Source of the DNA: Apricaphanius iberus
Lineage: Eukaryota > Chordata > Actinopteri > Cyprinodontiformes > Aphaniidae
Direction of reading: 5' to 3'
NCBI GenBank assembly: GCA_028564705.1
Contig: JAPXFQ010002811.1
Coordinates: 1,550,001 to 1,614,000 of the forward strand
Length of the DNA stretch: 64,000 nucleotides
Shown here: piece after piece, positions 21,062-31,378 of the stretch
Layout: every line of letters begins with the position of its first letter
Position numbering within the stretch: position 1 is the first letter of the stretch
The notes under the pieces: generated by a model
Database searches by the model: none
What the model saw: the letters and a program-made list of their open reading frames with translations, nothing else
What the model was told of the DNA's origin: nothing
Translations under genes and position numbers: made by a program

Positions 21062-23217
21062 TTAAAGGGTTTCTTCTGGACATACATCCTAAAGAACAAA
21101 CAAATAATGTTATTAATGAGTTATATCCATGTGTAAGTGTTTCAGATAAAGAGGAGATTTACCTCTGTTGTAGGCACCGCCACATGCTCTACATTTAGAA
21201 AAAAAAGTGAACAAAAAATACATTTGAAAATGTTTCAATTAAACTGATTAAAACATATTTATGATTTAGATACTAAAGTCAGTCTGAAAAGCATTTTGTA
21301 GATAAAAGTGAAATATTGTCTTACCAACTGAATGTTTCTTGTAGTAGATGAATGCAGTAATAGAGTACAAGAAACCTGTAAGCATCCCGGCTGAACCAAC
21401 AATAATCTTATTCCTCCTTGAATCAGGCTCCGGCTCTAAAAGGAGATTTATCATAGATAATAACTTATATCGAAATGCTTCACAGTTGTTTCAGTGTTTG
21501 GTTCTATGTTTTTATTTTAACAATTTAGAGAGGAAGTTAAACAACATAAACCAGTCGAAAACAAGCTCATCTGCCCAGTCTGACATGGATTGGTTACAAA
21601 GTGATCAAATAAATCTAATCATCTTCAGAATTATAATGTGGGGAAAAAAGGATTAATATGCATAATATTTTTTCATAAGGAAAGATCATCTAAAAAATCT
21701 GGAACAATCTCTGATTAGCTACATATATTGAAAATAGGAGTAGTAGAAGCATAAACTGGTTTATCAAGTCATATAAAAAAAATGTTTTCTCTGTATGCAG
21801 ACATTCTTACCCCAGTCACAAAGCTAATGAGCCTATGAATCTCCAGAGAGCAGGAAGAAGTTCAATTTTGTTAGAGAGCACAATGAATACACAGTTATTT
21901 TTTCTCCTCAGTTTCTGTATTGGGCAATAACATTTAGCATTCGCTGTAAGTGTCTGGCATGGCATTTTGAGTAATAGGGTTTAAAAAAAACGGTGGTATT
22001 GTGAGAGGGAAGTGAGAAAAATCCTCAGGAAAGTCAAACAAAAATCTGCAGTTTTGTCTCACCCCACTAAAGTGTCAACCACATGACTGGTACAATACTG
22101 CTGTTCTCTGTTAGTTCTCACAGTTAGTTTTACATTTTAAATCCAGTAATTTTCTAGTTAAATACTGCAATTTGTTCTTTTAGTAGGATGTTATGTGTAT
22201 ACTGCATTAGCAAGGTCGGTATATTTCCTGTACGCATTATATATTAAATTCATCTATCTGAATATAACTGTAAATTTAGGAAATATTTAAAAAGTTCCAA
22301 CTGAGTGCAAACAAAATTAAGTGTTTTATCTGTTCTCCTGCAGATGTCCTCACCCCAGTCATAAAGTTGGGGCTCCTTAAAGCTTGCATGCTCCACCATG
22401 CAGGTGATCTTCTCTCCAGGTTTGGGTGTAAACTCCAGGTAAGAGTGAATCTGATGAAGCCAGTTCCCATTGGGCAGCTCGTCAGTAGATGTAACATCAG
22501 ATGTGACTTTCTTTCCGTCTCTCAGCCACTTCACCCTGATTTGTTTTGGATAGAAGTCGTACGCGCTGCAGATGAGCATGTGTGAATGTTGACTGTACTC
22601 TGCCGTAACTGATCTCAACCAAACGTAAGGCTCCACTAGGAAAAACATGCACGAGACACAAAAGCAGAAAGTTACTGGTGTAATTTGTTGTGTTCAATAC
22701 TTATATATTCATTAAAAAATATATAAATTGGATTTCTCCTATGCTGTCTTAAGTGTAAATTACCTGGTGTTAGCAGTTTTAATGTCAGTGGAACGTTTTT
22801 TTTACAGAGGTTTGTTTTCCATTTCTCGTGCTTAATAAACCCCAGATCTTTGTTAAGAAGTTCTACATATTCTTCTTTTGCTTCTCTGTATCCAACCACC
22901 TTCCCCACAGTGCTGTTGAATTGTCCTTCCAGCATTTTGTTGAAGTAAACCTGGTCTAGGAACACGGCATCATGACCATCACCCGAGCTAGACTGGCAGC
23001 GTTCCAGTACATAAAAATATAAAGCACCTAAAAATGAGGAAAGTGGCAAGTACTCAGTATAGGTAAAATACATTTTACATCTGAACAACAAAGAAGCATG
23101 TGAGTAATTTGAAAGCAAAAAAAGAATAAAGATCACATTGACCTAAAGTCACTTACCTCCTGGTGAAAAGGCCAGACAAAGCATCAGACAAACACAGCAG
23201 CCCTGAGCCTGAGCCAT
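21062..23217 (-). CDS. MHC class II antigen beta chain (beta-3)
   Basis: Six exons: 23217-23157, 23027-22764, 22635-22354, 21435-21325, 21188-21163 and 21088-21062. Every junction is GT-AG, phases match beta-2, and the product is 256 aa. Residues 1-20 are a signal peptide (MAQAQGCCVCLMLCLAFSPG). Residues 21-108 form the beta1 domain with LERC and TNLC cysteines and glycosylation site NST. Residues 109-202 form the Ig domain (LICSAYDFYP, KITCMVEHAS), and about 213-234 the TM helix with a GSAGMLTG motif. The short tail ends VCPEETL. It is the compact, uninterrupted beta copy (introns 129-927 bp). Positions that hold the peptide in classical beta chains are changed: ELLNKD where EAWNKD (Trp61) is usual, and CKKN where C(K/R)HN (His81) is usual; Asn82 is kept. 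It would pair with alpha-B or an alpha encoded elsewhere. Confidence 0.93.
21804..21850 (-). pseudogene. Relic of a beta2-domain exon end inside intron 3 of beta-3
   Basis: Same fossil as at 14322-14366: the last bases of a beta2-type exon with a GTAAG donor, between the TM exon and the real Ig-domain exon. It points to an older partial exon duplication in the common ancestor of beta-2 and beta-3. Confidence 0.55.
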
Positions 23218-25046
23218 GCTGTCAGAATAGCACCAGAGATCTAACTGAGCGCTAACTGGTTCTGTGCTGTATCTGCAGCAATGAGGAAGTTAAGCAACAC
23301 ATATAGAAATATTTTGTCTGGGCAGGCATGCCTTTCTTGCTAATGTGTGAACACTTTTTTTTACTGATTCTTTTACCGTCAAATACCCTACTCACACCTA
23401 TTTATATACCATTTTGGTAGTTTAGTGCAAGAAATAATCAAGTGTATTTCAAACAAAGGGGCATTACTAAGACGTTTACTGGTTTTTAACGGTATTGCGG
23501 GAGTCTGGAGTTTTCTATACAGGGTTACATCAGTTCCAGCTAATGGAATAGCATTAGAAATGCAGTGATGAGGGGGAAAGTTTCATTAAAAACCGTAAGA
23601 TACTTTGGCAAAGGTACAGAAAAAAGCCACTGTTAAAAAAAGATGTAAGAACATAATGGGCAATGTGTAACAATCCATGAGGGGGATATTTCAAATAATG
23701 GGTTTCAGTCAGAGGAGAATATAGTCAACTTTCTTGCTTACATGCAAAGTGCTGTTTTGCAGTAAACTTTCAGCACATAGTGCCCTGAATGTGGCTCCTC
23801 CACAATTAAACACAGTGGTTGCAGAATCATTCTGTAAGGATCCTAGAAACCTGTTAGAAACTGCAGAGCTACAACACATCACAATATATTCATATTCTAC
23901 AATGGTCCAGTCAAAGTCCAGACCTAAATACAATTGAAAATTTGTCGCAAAACTTGAAAATTAATATTCACAGACTCTTTCCATCCAATATGACTGAAAA
24001 TGTTTTTTTCAGATATGCTTTACCACAAATAATGAATCCTTTTATGGAGAAGAAGTGTCATTTTTGGCATTTGGTTATAATTGTTAGCTGGGTTTGAGCT
24101 TTAAGGTTAGAGTATTTTATTTTTGTGCTCAGTCATGATATGTATTTTGATCTGGTCCAGCTCCTTTTTAATGTTTTTGTTTAATTCTCTTTTGCCATTT
24201 TTAGGCAATGCAAGGCAACTTTATTTGTATAGCACACTTTCAACAAGAAGGTAATTCAAGGTGAACAACAAAAGTATAAAATACAACATTGGAGACACAA
24301 AACAAGACACATTACAACTTATGACATTCCAGCTGTTATTAATCGCTCACTCAAAGGCAATGCTGAACCGATTAAAGGTTTTAGCTTTGATTTCAAGTAA
24401 CTTGGTGTTTCAGCAACTTTGCTGTCATCTGGAGGTTTGTTCCAGATAAGAGGAGAGTAGAAACTTAAAGCTTCTCCTCCATGTTTGGTTGTAATTCTGG
24501 GGATAATTAGTAGACTACAATTGGAGGACCTGAGTGGTCTGGGGGGTTGATATAGTCACACAGCTCTTCAACATACTTTGGTGCTGAACCATTTTCAGCC
24601 ATTCTTGTCTTAGTTCATACTCACGCAACAACTGCAGCACATTTCCCTGAACTGGACTCCCTTGTTCATTGTTACAGAATTCACCTTTGCCAATAATTAC
24701 ATTCCTGTTCTTTCAATCACCTCTCTGACTTTCCTGTTGCCATTCCTCCTGTCACTTCTTTGTTTCTCATTGTCCCCCGTGATTCCACCAGTTTTTATAA
24801 GTGTCTTTTTGCCATTTAATTATCTCATTCATAAGCATCATACAGACCTACTGTCAGTGTTTAGGTCCTACATGATGCCAACCCAACATAGAAACATCGT
24901 AGAGCAAATCATATTCAGGAAACTGCCTCAGTGGCCATTGCAGAAAACATACGCTTTACATTTTGTTATGGCTTATAGTTGTACTTTCCTGGAGATGTCT
25001 TTGTAAGAAAAAACTATTTTGCATTTTGTGGGGTTTTTTTGTCTAT
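23218..25046. other. 5' flank of beta-3 and repeat-rich spacer
   Basis: Holds the beta-3 promoter region, a Tc1 fragment (about 23890-24040) that parallels the one upstream of beta-2, and an interspersed repeat at 24205-24640. No alpha exons and no other gene are recognisable. Confidence 0.55.
24205..24640. repeat. Interspersed repeat with ACTTTATTTGTATAGCAC end
   Basis: The left end reads GCAACTTTATTTGTATAGCA, a motif found at the end of a very common fish repeat. Related ends lie at 32233-32300 and 62617-62690. The rest of the unit has no reading frame I recognise. Confidence 0.5.
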
Positions 25047-25872
25047 TACAGTTTTTCTCAATTGCTAAGACACATTTCTTGAAAGCTGTTCTCCTTTTCT
25101 CTAAACTGTGAACAAAAAACTCCAATTTTCAAGCTACATTAGCAAAACCTCAGGCTTACACCTCAAAACAGTTCAATCTGAGCTCTAAACTTAAATATGT
25201 TGTCAAATCGGGCCTCGAGTCAATCAAAATTAAAAACACTACTGAACAGTCACTAAACACTATGTAGAAAAATAGAAAACACAATGCTCAGGACATGAAT
25301 AAATGTTTATTGTTCACTGTAGGCTTAATGCATGTTGCAAAACAGCACTTGTACAAAAAGACAAAACAGACATATTGTGCATTTACACGTAGCCCTTGTA
25401 AAAACAAACAGAAACCTTATGGATTTGCCACTTGTGTACAGTAAGGACATGTAAAAAATAAAGTACAAACATATACAAATAAGTGCATTACTCAGCGCCA
25501 GCATCATGTATACGTGCTGGGTCAGGTCTCAAGACTTCATCCACATCACAGGCCACATTTTGTCAGGCCAGGCAATGGGGGAAAAAAAACCCTGGCATGC
25601 TGTACCCAGGCTTGGCATGCCTCCACACCTACGCATGTCACCACTAAGTCCCATGGCTTGCAGGAGATTTACCCTGGTGTAAGCTTGGCGTTCATATACC
25701 TTGCACCACCAAGAACAGAACAATTCCTCAATGGGGTTTAGGAAAGGGGAGTACGGTGGAAGAGAAAGATTGATAAAACCTTGGTTCATATTGAACCACT
25801 CCGTAACCTGAAGGTCTCTGTGAAAACTCACACTGACCCAAACAACATGGGATGCTCATCCTGCTGCCCTAA

Positions 25873-26389
25873 CACTGTGTCCACACTGAACGCGATAGGA
25901 GCGACTATAAAGCGCGACACACGCCTAGCTGTTCGCGTGCACATTCGCACCTTGAAGCGTGTACAACGCGAACTGGTCACGCTTAAAATATGAGATTTTC
26001 ACACGCGAACTGGCCTTCAGCGAAGCTGGGGCCTGAATGCATCTGCGGTGGATAATGGACTATGGTCACAGAATCACACTGTGAAACTCTGTCCCCTGAT
26101 TGGTTGTCGCGGTGCGATTTGACGCTGGAGTTCAGATTTTTCCAACTCAAGGGGTAGACGCCATGAGCGCGAATGCACAAAATGCACCACATAAAATGCA
26201 GCGCGAATTTTCCATCGCATCTGTAGCACGAGTTGTTCACGCAAATCAGGCAGAATAGCTTTTTTGCTACCGGATCTGCTTCTGAAGTGTCGCGGGACAT
26301 CAAGTCGCGCTTGATCGCGCTCCTCCATTGATTTTACATGTAAACCTGAAGCTCTAGTCGCTCCTATCGCGTTTGGTGTGGACACACCG
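25873..26389. mobile_element. Harbinger-like MITE nested in the transposase
   Basis: 517 bp bounded by inverted repeats CACTGTGTCCACAC / GTGTGGACACACCG. The arms continue through ACGCGATAGGAGCGAC. It is flanked by TAA on both sides (25870-25872, 26390-26392), the 3-bp target typical of PIF/Harbinger. The interior is rich in CGCG words. Confidence 0.8.
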
Positions 26390-26719
26390 TAACAGAGTAT
26401 CTCACATGAAATTGAAGAAAATGAAGAGCTGGTGAGACTTTACTCTAAAGACTCTAAATCTTCAAGTAAATCTACTGATGTTAGGTTGTACCCTCTGTCC
26501 AGCCTCCCTCATGCTCACCATGGACAAGAACATGGTCAATCACAGTAGCTCTGATTTCAGCAGATAACACTGTTCTTTTCTCCCTCTCAGATTTCTATCC
26601 ATTGTAGGGCCTCACAAACCAGTGCTCGCCTGAACTGGCTTACTGTATATGTTCCCTCACATCATCAGCCACAGGAGTGATTTAGTTTGAGTTGTGTTCA
26701 AGTGGTGACATCCGTGCTT

Positions 26720-27846
26720 TACAGTTTTTCTCAGTTGCTAAAACACTAAAATCCATTGGCTGAAGAAAGTTCTCAGTTGCTTGAACTCATTAAGCTAACT
26801 GTTCGTCTGTTGTCAATACCTTAAACCATTTCGCATGGTTTAGCAAAACTTTAAACACATTATCATTCTTAAAACACATTCTGCACTCTAATACACATGT
26901 CATCCATACTGGTAAACACAAGTGGCAACAACTACACATTACACATTACACGCATGTCATTTATTGAACACATCAGTCAAAATTGATTTCACTTGTTTCA
27001 AATGATGTGACCACAATATAAGCCAGGTTGCTGAAGGTGGGAATTAGAAAGTGTGAGAATGAATAGAAGAATTTATGTGAGCGGACGAGGACGAGTGCGT
27101 ATGTGAGGTGGGGAATGAGGAGAAAGAGGAAGAGGGCAGCCCAAAACAAGAAGAAGCCCTTTGATCACATGTTTCGTTTTTTTTATTTTTGTCGCTTTCA
27201 TTGTATACTGTAGCAAAGTGCATTGTAGGCTGTATATGGTGCAGTAAACAAATTGTATGGCCCTGAACGTTGTGCTTTCCATTTGTTTTCGGTAGTGACT
27301 GCTGAATAGATTTTGACTTGTTGCAGGTTTATATCAAAGAACAAGAATTACAGTTTCACAGAGATAAAGTTTTTGAGATGCAGGGTATAGCACTGTAAAA
27401 ATAAGGCTACAAAAAGGAGGAAGAACAAAATAAAATGCAAAGAGCAAAACTGTAATTTCTGATCCATTTTGAGCTTTTGTATAATGACATAAATACATGA
27501 AATTTGTTTTGAGATTAGAAATGTACTTCTCCCTGAGAACGGTTTTGAACAATGTGTTTTCTATTTTTTGGTGTATTGTTTACTGACTGCTTGATAGGAT
27601 ATGTCATTTTGAGCAATTTCTTTATTATTTGAGAGCAGTGTTTGATTTTGGGCACACGAAAAACTGTTTTGAGGCCAAAGTTTGATTTTGGGCACACGTA
27701 AAACTGTTTTGAGGCCAAAGTTTGATTTTGCAAGAGAAGTCAGAGGTTTTGTGAATCATGCTTGAAGCTGAGGTTTTGTGTTTAAGGGTTTGAGAAAATA
27801 GAGCAAGGTTTCAGGAATTGTGCTTTAGCAATTGAGAAAAACTGTA
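26720..27846. mobile_element. Inner mariner-type non-autonomous copy
   Basis: Starts TACAGTTTTTCTCAGTTGCT and ends with the inverted form ...AGCAATTGAGAAAAACTGTA, giving about 1.1 kb inside the larger element of the same terminal family. It contains the 40-bp tandem repeat at 27641 and no transposase. Confidence 0.65.
27641..27730. repeat. 40-bp tandem repeat, about 2.2 copies
   Basis: The unit beginning TTTGATTTTGGGCACACG and ending GAGGCCAAAG repeats at 27641 and 27681 with one base difference. A third copy starts at 27721 and breaks off after about 10 bp. Confidence 0.9.
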
Positions 27847-28768
27847 ATCGTGTTTGACTTTTGTCACATCTGCTCACCATTATGCAGCACGGCTGCATAA
27901 CGATGAAAATGTCTTGGCAAGTTGTGTCTAAACAGGTGAAAAGTGCTTATGGTTTTGACAAAAGAGTGACTGATTCATTCAGTGGGTTCAGGCAAATAAG
28001 CATTTGGTTCAGACAATACAATGCCAATTCCTTATAGCTTGGCAAGATTTATTGTCGTAAATCTAGCCAAGTTATCATCTCTATCTTGTTTTGAGCATTA
28101 CAATCTAGCTTCCAGTTTCATGTTATAGATGATCAGACTTGTTTCAAGTAAATGTTACTTTTTGTTCTTATTTAGTCTGTATATCTAAAATGTAACTATT
28201 TGACATTAATTTCAAGCAAAAATAGTTTTCAGATGCCATTTAAAACCAACATATTTCTCAAAGTATAAAAATAGTCACTTATAATCAATTATTTCTAGCT
28301 CTGTTTAGGTATACAAATTATTCTTATTTCAAAAGATCTTGGTAAGAAAAAAATATTTACTGCATGGACAGATAATTTCACTTGTTTCAATTAATTTTCC
28401 ACTAAAGATAAGTTTATTTATCTAATATTAAGGAGATGGTTTTTGCAGTGTAGGGTTTAGTGTTTCAGCAGTTGAGAAAAACTGTAATCAACAATATCAT
28501 GCATAGAGTTTAGAGTTTTTTTTCCAAATATAAAATTGAAAGATGTGTTTCAGAAGTGGACTCCGCCCCTCATAACAGTCACGGTTGCTTTTGACAACTA
28601 GTGCTGTGCAAAAAGATCAGTTTTAAATCAGTATGTCAAAAATGTGGGATGCTGTACGAGGTATCTGAAGAGAGTTCTTTAATAATAAACAAGAAAACTG
28701 TCAGAGGGAATTACAGGGAGACCAGGACATGAAGTACAAGCTGCTTAAGAGAAGAAAATCAGCAATAC

Positions 28769-29610
28769 ACTCTTCTTCTTAGATTTTAACGGCAGCCTGC
28801 ATCCATTTTTGTTGCATTACTGCCTCCTTCCGGTTATCCAGCTAATCATATCACATCCATCCCCACTATTTCAAATCCTCCTTAATATTCAAAAAAAAAT
28901 TCCAAAAACACAAATAAAATTTTTCTCCCTTCCTCAGATCCTACACCAGCCATAACCTCCCCATACGTGCTTGCTCTTATCCCTACCTTCATCATATCTG
29001 CCTTCAACCGTTTCCTCTCCTCCTCATACTTTCTACAATTTAATACATGTTCTCCTGTCTCTCTCTCCTGGCATCACCTGCACTTCCCATCTGGATGTTT
29101 CCCCACAAAATATAATGAACTGTTAAGTCCTGTTCTCAACCTACTAATAAGAACTTGCTCCCTTCTTTTTCTGCCCCTATTTTCCATTTTACCCACTGTT
29201 TTTTGAATCTCATACAGTGTTCATCCCTTCTTCATCCCAACTTTTTTATCCATTCACTCTTTGCCATCCTCCATATCTTGTGTTTTCCCTCTGATTTGGA
29301 TAGTTTAATATCAATGTCTATATTTCCTCTTTTAACTGATTTTTTTTGCTAATTTATCTACTTTTTCACTTCCTGGTATTCCTGTGCGTTCTGGAATCCA
29401 CATGCAAGTTATTTTCTTTCCTATCCTGACCAAACTTGAGTGTATCACCATTATTTCATATATTATTTCCTTGTGATTTCTGGTTGTTCCTGACCAAATT
29501 GATTCTAAACATGACCTAGAATCACTACATATGAGGATTTTATCTTCTGTTATCCCCTCTGCCTACTCTACCGCTAACAGAATTGCACACATTACTACTG
29601 TATACACACT
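28769..29610 (-). mobile_element. 5'-truncated non-LTR retrotransposon with RNase H domain (I/Nimb-like)
   Basis: Read on the minus strand, the segment encodes an RNase H-like region: AVVMCAILLAVE, then ICSDSRSCLESIWSG, then CMWIPERTGIPGSEKVDKLA. This matches the order of the SDS and WIP..GI.G.E.ADKLA blocks of RNase H in I/Nimb-type non-LTR elements. It contains stops and a frameshift. The 3' end is a short AAGAAGAAGAG run near 28770, as expected for this group. It is a dead fragment. Confidence 0.7.
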
Positions 29611-30121
29611 CACAATACACGATTAAAGAAGCAGGAGCTATATATACTGAAGCAGGAATGGAAAATGACATGATAACCAGATAAACTAATCAGAGACGAT
29701 GTGGAACAGCTGTTGCAAAATGGAAGCAGGGAAACTCGGGTAGAGAGACTAATTAACACAGAGGGAGCTGAACTAAGGCTAAAATAAAACTACAAATCTA
29801 GGGCACAAGAACAACAGTGTTCTAAGAGAACTACATTTAAATGTACAAAGAACAAAACACAAATAGATGAACTCATATGGCAACACCCTTCAAAGGGTGA
29901 AGAACATATGAACATGAATAGAATAATCCTTGATTGTTCCATAAAGGGGAAATTCAGCTGTAACAGCAGCACAGTGACAGGAAATAAAAGCACTGGATTC
30001 AAACAGGTAGAAAATTATATAAAAACTGAATATAAGAAGTAAGAATAATATGTACAAAATTACCGTGCAGTTTTTAAAAAGAAAAGTAGCATACTCCAAT
30101 CAGAATTTGCAACTGAGTAGG

Positions 30122-30125
<4 letters not shown>

Positions 30126-30180
<55 letters not shown>

Positions 30181-30181
30181 T
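30126..30181. repeat. (TAA)n microsatellite
   Basis: About 18 uninterrupted trinucleotide units just downstream of the alpha-B gene. Confidence 0.95.
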
Positions 30182-30278
30182 GAACAAGGAGTATGTAGAA
30201 CACAAACTCAAATCAAAATCATAACCCAAATACCCAAAGATCATAACAGTTTACTGTATTTAAAAACATTAACATAAA

Positions 30279-31378
30279 TTAGTTTCCATGTTGACTCTTT
30301 ACAATGAATAATACACCAACTGTGATTCCCAACAAGCCCACACCGAGGCCGACTCCACAGTAAATATCAGGCCACAGAATTTCCTCCTTTTTGGGGATTT
30401 CTGCTTCTGCAAAGATAGTTCATGGGGATAGTGAATGTCTTACACATACTTAGAAAGTTATCATTTGTCAAAATAGCACATAAAATAAAACTTTTACCCC
30501 AGATTATTGTTATGGGCGTCTCCAGTGCCGGATGCTCCACAGTGCAGGAGTAAAAGTCCCCATCACTCGGTGTGAACCGCAAAGTTGAGAACTGGCGGAA
30601 GGTTTGATCACTATTGGGGTGATATCGACTGAGTGACACCCCCTCTGAAACCAGTTGGCCATTTTTGGTCCAGCTGACTTTGATGGAAGGTGGATAGAAA
30701 TTATTCACAAAGCAGACGAGGCTGTTTTCTACGTCTAGTTGTACTTCTCTTGTTGGGAAGATGGTGCTGTCTGGAGGATCTAAAGGTCAGAGAAAACAAC
30801 TCAATTTAATCAGTGTCTTATTATTATTATAAAGAAAACTAATATTAAGGTTTATTTACCTTCTTGTTGTGGAGATTTATCGGTGTATTTAAACACCTCT
30901 AGTAGGACTGAACACCATTTCTTGTTATCATGAGCATCACGAAGGATACTCAAGCCTGCTAAAACCTGCCCAGGATCAGGATCAACGAAAGAGGGTACAG
31001 TGTAAACCACCTCGTCTCTTTGGAAATCAACATATAACATTTCCTCGCCATCAAAATCAAATTGTACAGCAGTGGTGCCGTTCTCAAAGCAGCCCAGAAA
31101 GTACGTGATTTCATGGGGAACTGAAAAACAATACAGTGGAAATAAATTCAAGGTTTATTAAAGGTTAGACGCAGAACAAAAACATGTGCTTCCTATTTCT
31201 AAATGTGATTTTGTGATTGTATATCTTTTGAATCCAATGACATCCCAAACATACCATAAAAAAACAGCCTTTAACTTTGGTTCGAGCAAGTTTTTGAGCT
31301 TGATCAAAGATTATTCTTACCTTGAGAGATGACACAAATAGTGTTCAGAAAGAAGATTATGACAGAAGAGTGCTTCAT
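30279..31378 (-). CDS. MHC class II antigen alpha chain (alpha-B)
   Basis: Four exons: 31378-31321 (signal, MKHSSVIIFFLNTICVIS), 31120-30860 (alpha1), 30779-30498 (alpha2 Ig domain) and 30406-30279 (connecting peptide, TM, tail). All junctions are GT-AG and phase 1; 242 aa, no stop. Alpha1 (about residues 20-106) has cysteines in FLGC and KKWC and a glycosylation site NGT. Alpha2 (107-200) has the Ig pair SLVCFVN and YSCTVEH. The TM helix (about 215-236) carries the glycine-rich GVGLGVGLLG motif that packs against the beta chain. Asn62 of classical alpha chains is kept (DNKK), but the position of Asn69 is Leu, so one backbone-gripping residue is lost. It is the only intact alpha gene in the array; beta-3, 7 kb away, is its likely partner. 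Confidence 0.93.

Larger units (their letters stand above)
19207..21850. repeat. Segmental duplicate, copy 2
   Basis: Counterpart of 12270-14366. It is longer because of extra sequence at about 19.8-20.3 kb, which includes a tandem TGAATGACCC pair. The stretch 20845-21770, covering the 3' exons of beta-3, is nearly identical to 13371-14290. Confidence 0.85.
25047..28486 (-). mobile_element. Mariner/Tc1-type transposon, broken and nested
   Basis: Outer ends are TACAGTTTTTCTCAATTGCT (25047) and its inverted relative ending at 28486. On the minus strand, around 26620-26440, a decayed N-terminal transposase region reads like IRATVIDHV...EAGQRVQPN. At 25831-25529 the C-terminal DDE part reads VSFHRDLQVTEWFN, SLPPYSPFLNPIEELF and WKVY-like WCKVYERQAYTRVN. 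The two parts are separated by a Harbinger-like insert. A second terminal pair lies inside (26720-27846). The transposase is interrupted and not functional. Confidence 0.8.

Noticed and set aside
25529..26385. Open frames resembling proteins at 25.5-26.4 kb
   Set aside because: The first is the C-terminal end of a mariner-type transposase; the others fall in the Harbinger-like insert and have no family support.
27641..27730. CRISPR-like repeat array
   Set aside because: The 40-bp units are directly adjacent without spacers and lie in a fish transposon; it is a plain tandem repeat.
29790..30099. Hydrophobic minus-strand frames just downstream of alpha-B
   Set aside because: Low-complexity AT-rich translation with no homology to alpha exons; the alpha-B stop at 30279 is clear.
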